From Oscillospiraceae bacterium (GTDB lineage: Bacteria > Bacillota > Clostridia > Oscillospirales > Ruminococcaceae), in contig JAHHUA010000047.1 in NCBI GenBank assembly GCA_020024235.1, positions 1 to 11,878 on the forward strand: a stretch of DNA of 11,878 bases, read 5' to 3'. Positions 1-7,142 of the stretch are shown in pieces (position 1 is the first letter of the stretch; the number at the start of each line of letters is the position of its first letter). The notes beneath the pieces were generated by a model. The model was given only the letters and a program-made list of their open reading frames with translations, was not told the DNA's origin and searched no databases. Made by a program: the position numbers and the translations under genes.

Positions 1-1668
1 AATGTTTACAATCTGTGGTGCAGCAATGTAAAAGATATTAATCTCTGTGAGGATCTTATGAAAATCAAAGATTCTCCCGATGAAATTTTTGAGAGATTTT
101 ACAAAAGTCTTAATTTTGGTACAGCAGGACTTCGTGGTATTTTAGGTGCAGGCACCAACAGAATGAACATATACACTGTGGCAAAAGCTACACAGGGCTA
201 TGCCAAATATTTAAATAAAATTAAGGAAAACTGTTCTGTTGCCATAGCTTATGACAGCAGAAATATGTCAAAGGAATTTGCGGAAATCACTGCCAATGTG
301 TTTTGTGCAAACAAAATAAAAGTTTATCTTTTTAAACAGCTTCAGCCCACACCTATTTTGTCATATGCCGTAAGAGAGCTTAAAACAGATGCAGGAATTG
401 TTATAACTGCCAGCCACAATCCATCTGAATATAATGGCTACAAAGCATACAACAATGAAGGCTGTCAAATTGATGAACAAACCGCTTCAGCTGTACTTTG
501 TGAAATAGAAAAATTGGATATTTTTTCTGATATTCTGTACTGTGATTTTGATAAAGCCGTTAATGAAGGCAAAATTGTATATTTAGGTGAAGACCTTGCC
601 AACAGTTTTGTTGACAAAACCTATGACAGCCTTTTAAATAAAGAAATAAGCCAAAAATCCGATATATCAGTGGTTTACACACCATTAAACGGAGCCGGAT
701 ATGTTCCTGTTATGAATATATTAAACAAAATGGGAATTAAAAACATTCATGTAGTTGAAAGTCAGGAAAATCCCGACGGAAATTTTCCAACCTGTCCTTA
801 TCCAAACCCTGAAATGAAAGAGGCACTGGCAGAAGGACTGAAACTTTGTAAGGAAGTAGGAGCTGACCTGCTTATAGCTTCCGACCCTGATGCTGACAGA
901 GCAGGTGTTGCTATTAAAAACGGTGATGAATACACTGTTTTGACAGGAAACCAAATCGGTGAACTTCTCACTTATTATATCTGCAAAATTAAATCTGAAA
1001 GAAACCTTATGCCCCAAACTCCTGTTATTGTAAAATCCGTAGTTTCTTCAAAACTATGCGATAAAATCGGAATTGATTACAATGTAAGGGTAAAAGAAGT
1101 TCTTACAGGATTTAAAAATATAGGCGGATACATGAAAAAACTTGAAAGTGAAAACAGACTTGAAACTTTTCTTATGGGATTTGAAGAAAGCTGCGGATAT
1201 TTGACCACTGACCTTGCCAGAGATAAAGACTCTGTTTGTGCTATAGCAAATATAACTGAGATGGCTGCTTATTTTAAATCACAGGGTAAATCTCTCATTG
1301 ATGTATTAAACAGCCTTTATAAAAAATACGGATATTACTTCACTAAATCAAAAAGCTTTGAATTTAAAGGTGCAAGCGGCGAAAAAGTTATGGAAAAAAT
1401 TATGATTTCACTCCACCAAGCTCCTCCCACATATTTAGGTGATATTGAAGTTTTATCTCACAAAGATTATTTGGAAGAAGATGAACTTAAAACCAATATG
1501 GTAGAACTTGTTTTGGACAATGACATTACAGTTATGGTAAGACCTTCCGGAACAGAACCTAAAATCAAGTTTTACTACTTTATTGTAGGCAGCAGTAATG
1601 ATGACTGCAATGAAAAATACAATTATGCCGTAAAAATCACTGAAGATTTTTTGAAAAATTTTAATTAA
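1..1668 (+). CDS. pgcA: PgcA-type alpha-phosphoglucomutase / phosphomannomutase, 5'-truncated by the window edge
   Basis: Cytosolic enzyme interconverting hexose 1-phosphate and 6-phosphate (glucose and/or mannose), feeding sugar-nucleotide and glycolipid synthesis. Counting from the ATG at 58, the catalytic phosphoserine motif TASHNPSEYNGYK has its Ser at residue 119. The metal-binding loop DPDADR is at 276-281, the sugar-binding loop GFEESCGY starts at 374, and the C-terminal phosphate-binding loop RPSGTEP is at 495-501. This is the complete four-domain alpha-D-phosphohexomutase set. The frame is open from base 1, and the 19 codons before that ATG read YNLWCSNVKDINLCEDL and on into the gene, as expected for the N-terminal helix of this family. 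No Shine-Dalgarno sequence precedes position 58, so the real start lies just left of the window. At least 555 residues are visible, against about 560-580 usual for PgcA. The gene ends at TAA and is followed by a strong terminator. Glucose versus mannose preference cannot be read from the sequence. Confidence 0.95.
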   Translation, partial: NVYNLWCSNVKDINLCEDLMKIKDSPDEIFERFYKSLNFGTAGLRGILGAGTNRMNIYTVAKATQGYAKYLNKIKENCSVAIAYDSRNMSKEFAEITANVFCANKIKVYLFKQLQPTPILSYAVRELKTDAGIVITASHNPSEYNGYKAYNNEGCQIDEQTASAVLCEIEKLDIFSDILYCDFDKAVNEGKIVYLGEDLANSFVDKTYDSLLNKEISQKSDISVVYTPLNGAGYVPVMNILNKMGIKNIHVVESQENPDGNFPTCPYPNPEMKEALAEGLKLCKEVGADLLIASDPDADRAGVAIKNGDEYTVLTGNQIGELLTYYICKIKSERNLMPQTPVIVKSVVSSKLCDKIGIDYNVRVKEVLTGFKNIGGYMKKLESENRLETFLMGFEESCGYLTTDLARDKDSVCAIANITEMAAYFKSQGKSLIDVLNSLYKKYGYYFTKSKSFEFKGASGEKVMEKIMISLHQAPPTYLGDIEVLSHKDYLEEDELKTNMVELVLDNDITVMVRPSGTEPKIKFYYFIVGSSNDDCNEKYNYAVKITEDFLKNFN

Positions 1669-1734
1669 TAAAATTAAACTTATTGTTTTTGACTTATAAA
1701 TCAAAGTCATCACTATTATAATTATCATACATAA

Positions 1735-1786
1735 AAAAACAGCACCTGAAAGCCTATATTTGATTGGGTTTTCAGGTGCTGTTTTT
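1735..1786. terminator. Bidirectional rho-independent terminator between convergent genes
   Basis: A run of A, then CAGCACCTGAAA (1740-1751), pairs with TTTCAGGTGCTG (1770-1781) followed by a run of T. The stem can be extended inward with G-T wobble pairs. A-tract and T-tract flank it symmetrically, so it can end both the rightward phosphoglucomutase transcript and the leftward GntR/membrane-protein transcript. Confidence 0.93.
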
Positions 1787-1844
1787 AATTAAATTTTCTC
1801 TGCAAAATACTTATTATGTTATAAAATTTGAGTAAAAGTTTTAA

Positions 1845-3197
1845 TTACTCATTTGTCATAGCTTTATGTAACTGTTCATACACCTGCTCTGTGTATTCAC
1901 TGTCCCTGCTTCCGAAAAGATAATATATATTTTCCTTTGTTTTTATCAAAATATAAGGTGCTGTATTAGGGTCAACTATAAGTTTTAAATTATTCATATC
2001 CTTTGCTGAAAATCTTCCGCTGTACAAATCAGGCATACCAGAGCCTGCTACTCTATAAAGGCCCTTTGGCAGTTTTTCCAAAAGTTCTGTTTCCTCTATG
2101 TCTGCTATTTCTACTTTGTACTTACTGCTTATCACATTACAGGAAATTTCTTCTCCACTTATTTGCAGTTTAATATCCGCTTTATTTTCCAAAGCCAATG
2201 AACCTACCAAAATAGGGCAAAATATAATTAAAATTGCAAATACAATTATTAATACCTTTCCCATAGGCTTTGCTAAATTAACAGTAGTATTTACTCCTGT
2301 ACGATTGTTTGCAAGTAAATGACTGTCATTGGGATTATAGTAAAATGTACCAAACAGCCAGTAGTCATCTTCGTCTTTATACCAGGTATTTTCACTGTTT
2401 TCTGTCAGCTTTTCCTGCAATTTTCTCACATAAAATTCAGTTCCCACTGCAAAAACTGCCATAATTACAGCTATAATCACAGTTAAAATGGTAAGTATAA
2501 TAGGATTGTTTTTCAAAAATAAAAATTCTATACTCATCAAAGCTATGGTATAAGCTGACATAAGCCAGATTTTATTCCATGCGTTTAGGCGAATTTGAGT
2601 GAGTTTTTTGCTAAGTTCTGTATTTTCATCAAAGCTTTCGCTTTTTCTGCGGTAAAGATATACAGCTCCCAGATACATCAGTATTTCGGATATTATGGAA
2701 GTAAAATGAACTATCCACATATCTTTATCTAAAAAAAGACAAATTACTGAAATTATCAACGGTATCAAAAAATAAATCACAGATGGTTTTTTAAATTCAA
2801 TAAATGCTTTTATATCCACTTCCACAGTTTTGCCTGAGGTAATTTTCCAGCCTTTTTCTTCTTTTAATTTTTTAAGTTCAATATTGCAAAAACCGTAGAC
2901 TACATTAATAACGGAAATTGACAACAAAAACATTATTCCCCACATAATCATGGACAGGGAAAAGTCTGTTATAAACATACCTGCTATGGAAAGCACCAAT
3001 AAAACTGCTGTTATGTTTTTGCATAATTTTCCGTATTTACTAAGTATCGTTTTAATTTCTTCACTGCCTTGAACATCTTTTGGGAAAGTTACACCCATGG
3101 CTATGTTTTTCTTAAATTTCATTTCATTTTTAAACTGATAATAACTTATTATATTTATAATAAGAAAAACGCTCCACATTATAATATTTGTAATCAT
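1845..3197 (-). CDS. Multi-pass membrane protein with DUF5808-like and bacterial PH-like C-terminal regions
   Basis: A 450-residue integral membrane protein of unknown function. About eight hydrophobic segments are visible, at roughly residues 2-20, 62-80, 83-101, 131-147, 150-175, 209-227, 232-252 and 314-334. Between the last two lies a soluble stretch with the pattern W...DYWLFGTFYYNPNDS...N..G...VNLAKP (about 282-311), which resembles the DUF5808 family. The C-terminal 110 residues after the last membrane segment, mostly beta-strand-like and ending in YYLFGSRDSEYTEQVYEQL, resemble the bacterial PH-like fold often attached to DUF1648-type membrane proteins. The family names are from memory and unverified. 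The start is supported by GAGGAGA upstream. That ribosome binding site lies inside the 3' end of the GntR gene, whose TAG stop sits one base before this ATG, so the two genes are translationally coupled. Proteins of this class are often encoded beside YtrA-type GntR regulators, so the regulator probably controls this protein. Confidence 0.85.
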   Translation of the reverse strand: MITNIIMWSVFLIINIISYYQFKNEMKFKKNIAMGVTFPKDVQGSEEIKTILSKYGKLCKNITAVLLVLSIAGMFITDFSLSMIMWGIMFLLSISVINVVYGFCNIELKKLKEEKGWKITSGKTVEVDIKAFIEFKKPSVIYFLIPLIISVICLFLDKDMWIVHFTSIISEILMYLGAVYLYRRKSESFDENTELSKKLTQIRLNAWNKIWLMSAYTIALMSIEFLFLKNNPIILTILTVIIAVIMAVFAVGTEFYVRKLQEKLTENSENTWYKDEDDYWLFGTFYYNPNDSHLLANNRTGVNTTVNLAKPMGKVLIIVFAILIIFCPILVGSLALENKADIKLQISGEEISCNVISSKYKVEIADIEETELLEKLPKGLYRVAGSGMPDLYSGRFSAKDMNNLKLIVDPNTAPYILIKTKENIYYLFGSRDSEYTEQVYEQLHKAMTNE

Positions 3198-3198
3198 A

Positions 3199-3564
3199 CT
3201 ATTTCTCCTCTATTAATTTTTCGCATATACTAAGTATTTCTGCTTTGCTCATGCCTGAAATTTTCATTTCAGCCAAAATAAGCCCCAGTCTTTCGGTGGT
3301 ATCATCGGAAACCTCACATTTCGGCAGTTTTGAAGACACCACTGTACCACTTCTTCTTTCCGCAACAACATATCCCTCGGTTTTTAAAAGCTGGTATGCT
3401 TTACTGACAGTCATCATGTTTATTCCGCTTTCGTCGGAAAGAGCTCGAACCGTAGGCAGCTTATCTCCCGGTTTTAGTTCTCCCTTTGAAACAGACAGCA
3501 CTACCTGATTTCTAATTTGCATATATATAGGGGTTTCACTCTCAAAATCAAATTTCCAAATCAT
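3199..3564 (-). CDS. GntR-family transcriptional repressor, YtrA subfamily
   Basis: DNA-binding repressor of 121 residues, cytosolic and probably dimeric. The N-terminal winged helix reads IWKFDFESETPIYMQIRNQV, then LKPGDKLPTVRALSDESGIN and MMTVSKAYQLLKTEGYV, ending in a wing with RRSGTVV. This is the standard GntR helix-turn-helix. The remaining ~45 residues form a short two-helix tail with no ligand-binding FCD, UTRA or aminotransferase domain, which is the mark of the YtrA subfamily. I place the start at ATG 3564 because GAAAGGAGG (3578-3570) lies five bases upstream and the protein then opens with the conserved IWKFDF..TPIY motif. A longer reading from TTG 3621 would start inside the -35 element of the gene's own promoter. 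It is first in a two-gene operon with the membrane protein, one base apart. A large palindrome over its -10 suggests autoregulation. The effector is unknown. Confidence 0.93.
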   Translation of the reverse strand: MIWKFDFESETPIYMQIRNQVVLSVSKGELKPGDKLPTVRALSDESGINMMTVSKAYQLLKTEGYVVAERRSGTVVSSKLPKCEVSDDTTERLGLILAEMKISGMSKAEILSICEKLIEEK

Positions 3565-3569
3565 TTTTT

Positions 3570-3578
3570 CCTCCTTTC
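3570..3578 (-). promoter_or_regulatory. Strong ribosome binding site fixing the GntR start
   Basis: GAAAGGAGG on the minus strand, five A's before ATG 3564. It decides against the upstream in-frame TTG at 3621. Confidence 0.9.
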
Positions 3579-3580
3579 TT

Positions 3581-3605
3581 TTTGCATTATATATAATAAT
3601 ACAAA
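3581..3605. promoter_or_regulatory. 25-bp palindrome, probable GntR autoregulatory operator
   Basis: TTTGCATTAT (3581-3590) and ATAATACAAA (3596-3605) are inverted repeats of ten bases with one mismatch, separated by ATATA. The element covers the -10 box and the expected start site of the GntR promoter, an ideal repressor position. Read on the minus strand it contains TGTA-N13-TGCA, close to the TGTA-N13-TACA layout I recall for YtrA-type operators. Assignment to this GntR protein is inferred from position and spacing. Confidence 0.72.
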
Positions 3606-3621
3606 TAAGACAAAATGTCAA
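3593..3621 (-). promoter_or_regulatory. Promoter of the GntR/membrane-protein operon
   Basis: On the minus strand, consensus -35 TTGACA (3621-3616), a 17-base spacer and -10 TATTAT (3598-3593). Expected transcription start is near 3586, giving a leader of about 20 bases with the ribosome binding site. Confidence 0.85.
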
Positions 3622-3651
3622 TCCATATTTAAAATAATTTACAAATTATCA

Positions 3652-3680
3652 TTGCAATAGACATTAAAAAAATATATACT
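3652..3680 (+). promoter_or_regulatory. Promoter of the PepSY-repeat protein gene
   Basis: -35 TTGCAA (3652-3657), a 17-base spacer and -10 TATACT (3675-3680). Expected start is near 3687. It is divergent from the GntR promoter, with the two -35 boxes about 30 bases apart. Confidence 0.78.
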
Positions 3681-3697
3681 TGTACTGTAAATTACAA
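3680..3697. promoter_or_regulatory. Small dyad at the PepSY-gene start site
   Basis: TGTAA-A-TTACA (3686-3696) is a perfect 11-bp dyad, and TTGTA (3680-3684) with TACAA (3693-3697) forms an overlapping one. It lies directly after the -10 box, where an operator would act. The half-site TTGTA resembles the outer half-sites of the GntR palindrome, but the spacing differs. In DNA this AT-rich, chance is possible. Confidence 0.4.
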
Positions 3698-3722
3698 TTT
3701 GCCAAATTAGGAGGAGTAAAAT

Positions 3723-4691
3723 ATGAAAAAATCAAAAATATTCATATCATCTGCTGTAGCACTGACTATGTTAGCTGTAGTTGTTGCCGGAGCTGCACCC
3801 TATAAAGAAATTAAAGCAGGAATTAAACCAAATGCTCAATATTTAACTGTTTGGGGCACTAAACAGCTTACAGACAAAAATGGAAATCCTTCAGACATAC
3901 TTATCTATAACAATAAACCCTATATTTCCGTAGAATCGGCAGAACAGATTTTGGGTAAATCCATCACATGGGACGAAAAAACCAACACATTAAAAATAAA
4001 CCGCAGTATAACTACTCCCGCAAGTGGTGTAACTCAGGAAAAAGCAAATCAAATTGCCCTTAATGACGCAGGATTTACTTCTTCTGAAGTAGTAAACCTT
4101 AAATCAAAACATTCAAAAAATGACAATCGTAATATATATGAAGTAGAATTTTATGTAGGAAACTACAAATACGAATATGATATTGATGATGTCAGCGGTG
4201 AGATTATAAGCTGTGAAAGAAAGCTCAGTTCTGGCGGCTTAAACAACCAAAATAACAGTGTCAGCAATGAAATAGGAAATCAAAAAGCTCTTTCAATAGC
4301 TTTAAATGATGCTAAAGTTTCATCGGAAAATGCCAAACATATTTTAATTAAAAATGACACTGAAGACGGTGTAAAAACATATGATATTGAATTTTGGTCA
4401 GGCAATACCAAATACGAATATGAAATCAATGCATATAACGGAAATATAATCAGTCGTGAACAGGAAACCAAAGCTGTGTCTACTAGTTCAAACACATATA
4501 TCAGTGAAAAGGAAGCCAAAAATATTGCCTTAAAATATGCAAATTTATCAGAAAATTCTGTCAGCAAAATGAAGGTTAAATTAGATGTCAGCAATGGCAA
4601 AGCTTTTTATGAAATCGAATGGTATGTGGGTTTAAAAGAATGTAAAGTAAATGCATCTACAGGTGAAGTTGTAGAATATGATGTTGATTAA
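3723..4691 (+). CDS. Secreted protein with three PepSY-like repeats and a stalk-like N-terminal domain
   Basis: A 322-residue exported protein. An N-terminal signal peptide (KKSK, then a hydrophobic run ending VVVAGAA) spans about residues 1-25. There is no lipobox Cys and no C-terminal anchor. Residues 36-92, with ILIYNNKPYISVESAEQILGK and then ITWDEKTNTLKI, resemble the copper-amine-oxidase N-terminal-like domain common in clostridial wall and secreted proteins. Three PepSY-type repeats follow at about 103-167, 182-246 and 259-322. Each has a helix of the type KANQIALNDAG, a strand pair ending in YEVEFYVG or an equivalent, a Y-E-Y/K-V-N strand, and a closing G-E/N-I turn. PepSY modules are associated with inhibition of extracellular peptidases, but no partner is encoded next to this gene. 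The start is supported by AGGAGGAG six bases upstream. It is a single-gene transcript with its own promoter and terminator, divergent from the GntR operon. Confidence 0.87.
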   Translation: MKKSKIFISSAVALTMLAVVVAGAAPYKEIKAGIKPNAQYLTVWGTKQLTDKNGNPSDILIYNNKPYISVESAEQILGKSITWDEKTNTLKINRSITTPASGVTQEKANQIALNDAGFTSSEVVNLKSKHSKNDNRNIYEVEFYVGNYKYEYDIDDVSGEIISCERKLSSGGLNNQNNSVSNEIGNQKALSIALNDAKVSSENAKHILIKNDTEDGVKTYDIEFWSGNTKYEYEINAYNGNIISREQETKAVSTSSNTYISEKEAKNIALKYANLSENSVSKMKVKLDVSNGKAFYEIEWYVGLKECKVNASTGEVVEYDVD

Positions 4692-4693
4692 TC

Positions 4694-4736
4694 AAAAAAT
4701 ACCCGTGAGAATTTAAAACTCTCACGGGTATTTTTT
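4694..4736. terminator. Bidirectional rho-independent terminator
   Basis: An A-run followed by TACCCGTGAGA (4700-4710) pairs perfectly with TCTCACGGGTA (4720-4730) and a T-run, with a nine-base loop. It ends the PepSY-protein gene rightward, starting only two bases after its stop, and the zinc-ribbon gene leftward. Confidence 0.95.
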
Positions 4737-4751
4737 ATAATTATCTTAGGT

Positions 4752-5165
4752 TTAACTTTTCTTTATAAATTTGTTTCCGCATTTCGGACAGGTAATTTCG
4801 ATTTTTCCTCTGCCTTTAGGCACTCTTACTTTTTGTCCGCATTTTGTACAGGTATAAAACCGATAATTTGCTTTTTGGGAATGTTCGTTTTTCTTTTGTC
4901 CAATTATATTAGTTACTTTTGATTTGTAATAACAATATACTTCATTTTCTTTACGCCTTGCGTCAATATTGCGGGACAACATTCTGTAAAGTGAATATAC
5001 AATACAAACATCTGCCAAAACCAGAAAAAATGTTGATGTTCTTCTCGGCATAAATGCGGATATAATCAGTAATGCTAACCATAAAATCCACAAAAACTTA
5101 TTAAATCCGTCCTGTCCATATTGCGCATATCTTCCATACATAAAGCGTGCTATTTTTTCTCTCAT
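4752..5165 (-). CDS. Two-TM membrane protein with C-terminal zinc ribbon
   Basis: A 137-residue protein of unknown function. After a basic N-terminus containing FMYGRYAQYGQDGFNKFL come two hydrophobic segments (about residues 22-38 and 44-60), then a basic linker starting RMLSRNIDARRKENE. The C-terminus has a zinc ribbon, CTKC at 106-109 and CPKC at 126-129, with the conserved bridge QKVRVPKGRGKIEIT. The layout matches a small conserved family of clostridial zinc-ribbon membrane proteins that I recognise only as hypothetical. The start is supported by GGAGGG eight bases upstream. It lies 97 bases downstream of the metal-ATPase stop on the same strand. I see no terminator between them, so it may be partly co-transcribed with the metal operon, although a possible promoter of its own lies in the gap. 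A link to metal handling would be guesswork; the ribbon more likely binds structural zinc. Confidence 0.85.
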   Translation of the reverse strand: MREKIARFMYGRYAQYGQDGFNKFLWILWLALLIISAFMPRRTSTFFLVLADVCIVYSLYRMLSRNIDARRKENEVYCYYKSKVTNIIGQKKNEHSQKANYRFYTCTKCGQKVRVPKGRGKIEITCPKCGNKFIKKS

Positions 5166-5208
5166 TATAAAATCCCTCCAAATAAGCTAAGAGATATTCT
5201 ACAACTTA

Positions 5209-5238
5209 ATTATTTCAAAATAACTTCAACTTTGTAAA
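5209..5238 (-). promoter_or_regulatory. Possible promoter of the zinc-ribbon gene
   Basis: On the minus strand, TTTACA (5238-5233), an 18-base spacer and AATAAT (5214-5209), each one mismatch from consensus. It is weaker than the other promoters here, and the spacer is AT-rich enough for a chance match. Confidence 0.35.
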
Positions 5239-5262
5239 GAAATTTGTAATTTTCAACGAGTT

Positions 5263-7116
5263 TTACTGTTTATTCAAACTGCTGACTTTAAGAGCTCTCA
5301 TAGCATTTAATATTGCAATTACGGATACACCCACATCAGCAAATACGGCAGCCCACATAGTAGCTTTTCCGAAAGCACTCAAAATAAGAACTCCGAATTT
5401 TACAATAAGAGCAAACCACACATTCTGTTTTACAATGCGAATAGTCTTTTTACAAATGCGGATTGCCAACGAAAGTTTAGTCAAATCATCATTCATAATA
5501 ACCACATCAGCAGCTTCTATAGCAGCATCGGAGCCTACAGCACCCATAGCAACACCTATATCTGCCAAAGCCAATACAGGTGCATCATTTATTCCGTCCC
5601 CTGCAAAAATTACTTTTTCTTTTTCATTGTGATTTTTGATTATATCTTCGGTAATATTCACTTTATCAGTGGGGAGAAGTTCATAATGTATATTATCTAT
5701 ACCAAGTTCTTCACCGACTTTTTCAGCTACTGCTTTTACATCTCCGGTAAGCATGACAATATTTGTTACACCATCATTTTTAAGTTTTGACACGGCTTCT
5801 GCTGTTGTTTCCTTAATCTTATCGCTTATTACTATAAAGCCTTTGTATTCATTGTCCACTGCAATATGTACCACTGTACCTATATATAATTTTTCATCAA
5901 AATCAATATTATATTTTTTCATAAGCTTGGCATTACCTGCCAACACACGCTTTTCTTTAATCACTGCCGAAACTCCGCAGCCAGGAATTTCTTCCACATC
6001 AGATAAAACTGTTTTATCAATTTCTTTTCCGTAAGCCTTTTTGAGTGAAACAGAAATAGGGTGGTTGGAATAACTTTCTGCATAAGCTGCATAAGCCAAA
6101 AGCTCTGATTCTTCTATATTAACAGGATTAATTTGCGAAACTTCAAAAATACCATATGTAAGTGTTCCTGTTTTATCAAAAATAACAGTCTTAGCCTGTG
6201 ATAGCATTTCCAGATAGTTACTGCCCTTTATAAGTATTCCTTCCTTAGATGCTCCCCCAAGCCCTCCGAAAAAAGAAAGCGGAATGGATATAACCAAAGC
6301 ACAGGGACAGGATACTACAAGGAAGTTAAGTGCTCTGTAAAGCCAGTCTGTAAATACTGCGCCCTCTATAAAAAGCGGAGGTACTACAGCCAAAATCACT
6401 GCGGCTATAACTACAATAGGTGTGTATACAGCGGCAAATTTACTGATAAAACTTTCTGATTTTGATTTTTTATTTCCGGCATTTTCAACCAAATCCAAAA
6501 TCTTGTTTACAGTGGATTCTCCAAATTCCTTAGTAACTTTTATAGTCAGAAGTCCGTTTAAATTTATGCAGCCGCTTAAAATTTCATCACCTTCTGATAC
6601 ATCTCTGGGCATGGACTCCCCTGTCAATACAGAAGAATCCACTGTGGAAGAACCTTTTTCAACAATACCGTCCAACGGAATTTTTTCTCCGGGTTTAACC
6701 AATATAAGACTGCCTGTTTCCACATCATAAGGATCTACTTTTTCTTCGCCCTTTTCGGTCAGAAGATTGGCATAGTCAGGGCGAAAATCCATTAATTGAG
6801 CTATGGATTTTCTTGATTTATTAACTGCATAGCTTTGGAACATTTCGCCCAACTGATAAAAAAGCATTACAGAAACAGCTTCGGGATAAGTCTTTATGGA
6901 AAAAGCTCCTATTGTAGCCAAACTCATAAGAAAGTTTTCATCAAAAACTTTTCCTCTCATTATGTTTCTGACAGCTTTCATTACCACATCATAACCCACA
7001 ACAAGATATGCCGCCAGATATAAAGCGAAACTTATTAAATGGTTTATATCTTCAGTAAAAATTGCTGCTGCCAACAAACATACACATAAAGCTATTTTAA
7101 TCCATGACTTTTTCAT
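5263..7116 (-). CDS. cadA: PIB-2-type heavy-metal-exporting P-type ATPase (Zn/Cd/Pb), lacking an N-terminal metal-binding domain
   Basis: Membrane pump using ATP to export divalent soft metals (Zn2+, Cd2+, Pb2+). From ATG 7116 it has 617 residues. TGES of the actuator domain is at 165-168, the membrane metal site CPC at 270-272, the phosphorylated Asp in DKTGT at 314-318, the His-Pro nucleotide-domain motif at 352-353, and GDGINDAP at 506-513. In the last two membrane helices N565-x7-K573-x20-D594-V-G matches the PIB-2 signature, which favours Zn/Cd/Pb over Cu. About eight membrane helices are visible. The usual N-terminal HMA domain is absent and encoded separately just upstream, so the protein is shorter than typical CadA (around 700 residues or more). 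The start at 7116 is preferred over ATG 7125 because AAAAGGGG directly abuts 7125 (no spacing) but lies nine bases before 7116. It is the last gene of the ArsR-HMA-ATPase operon. The exact metal is inferred. Confidence 0.95.
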   Translation of the reverse strand: MKKSWIKIALCVCLLAAAIFTEDINHLISFALYLAAYLVVGYDVVMKAVRNIMRGKVFDENFLMSLATIGAFSIKTYPEAVSVMLFYQLGEMFQSYAVNKSRKSIAQLMDFRPDYANLLTEKGEEKVDPYDVETGSLILVKPGEKIPLDGIVEKGSSTVDSSVLTGESMPRDVSEGDEILSGCINLNGLLTIKVTKEFGESTVNKILDLVENAGNKKSKSESFISKFAAVYTPIVVIAAVILAVVPPLFIEGAVFTDWLYRALNFLVVSCPCALVISIPLSFFGGLGGASKEGILIKGSNYLEMLSQAKTVIFDKTGTLTYGIFEVSQINPVNIEESELLAYAAYAESYSNHPISVSLKKAYGKEIDKTVLSDVEEIPGCGVSAVIKEKRVLAGNAKLMKKYNIDFDEKLYIGTVVHIAVDNEYKGFIVISDKIKETTAEAVSKLKNDGVTNIVMLTGDVKAVAEKVGEELGIDNIHYELLPTDKVNITEDIIKNHNEKEKVIFAGDGINDAPVLALADIGVAMGAVGSDAAIEAADVVIMNDDLTKLSLAIRICKKTIRIVKQNVWFALIVKFGVLILSAFGKATMWAAVFADVGVSVIAILNAMRALKVSSLNKQ

Positions 7117-7142
7117 ACTGACCATCCCCTTTTATGTAAAAT

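Noticed and set aside
721..1017. Antisense open frame inside the phosphoglucomutase gene, and similar open frames opposite the ATPase and ABC genes
   Set aside because: These are shadows of strongly supported genes on the other strand, with no ribosome binding sites, recognisable domains or conserved motifs.
1690..1709. Small hairpin TGACTT/AAGTCA after the phosphoglucomutase stop
   Set aside because: It has only six base pairs and no T-tract. The strong terminator 26 bases further on explains transcript ending.
3199..3621. GntR reading frame starting at TTG 3621 (140 residues)
   Set aside because: The TTG is the first three bases of the -35 TTGACA and there is no ribosome binding site. ATG 3564 has GAAAGGAGG at ideal spacing and the family's usual N-terminus.
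5176..5262. Possible terminator or riboswitch after the metal ATPase
   Set aside because: Short AT-rich repeats such as GTTGAA and TTACAAA occur, but no stem with a T-tract or recognisable aptamer could be drawn.
5263..7125. ATPase start at ATG 7125
   Set aside because: The only Shine-Dalgarno-like sequence (AAAAGGGG) directly abuts this ATG. The ATG at 7116 is nine bases away and starts with the typical MKK.
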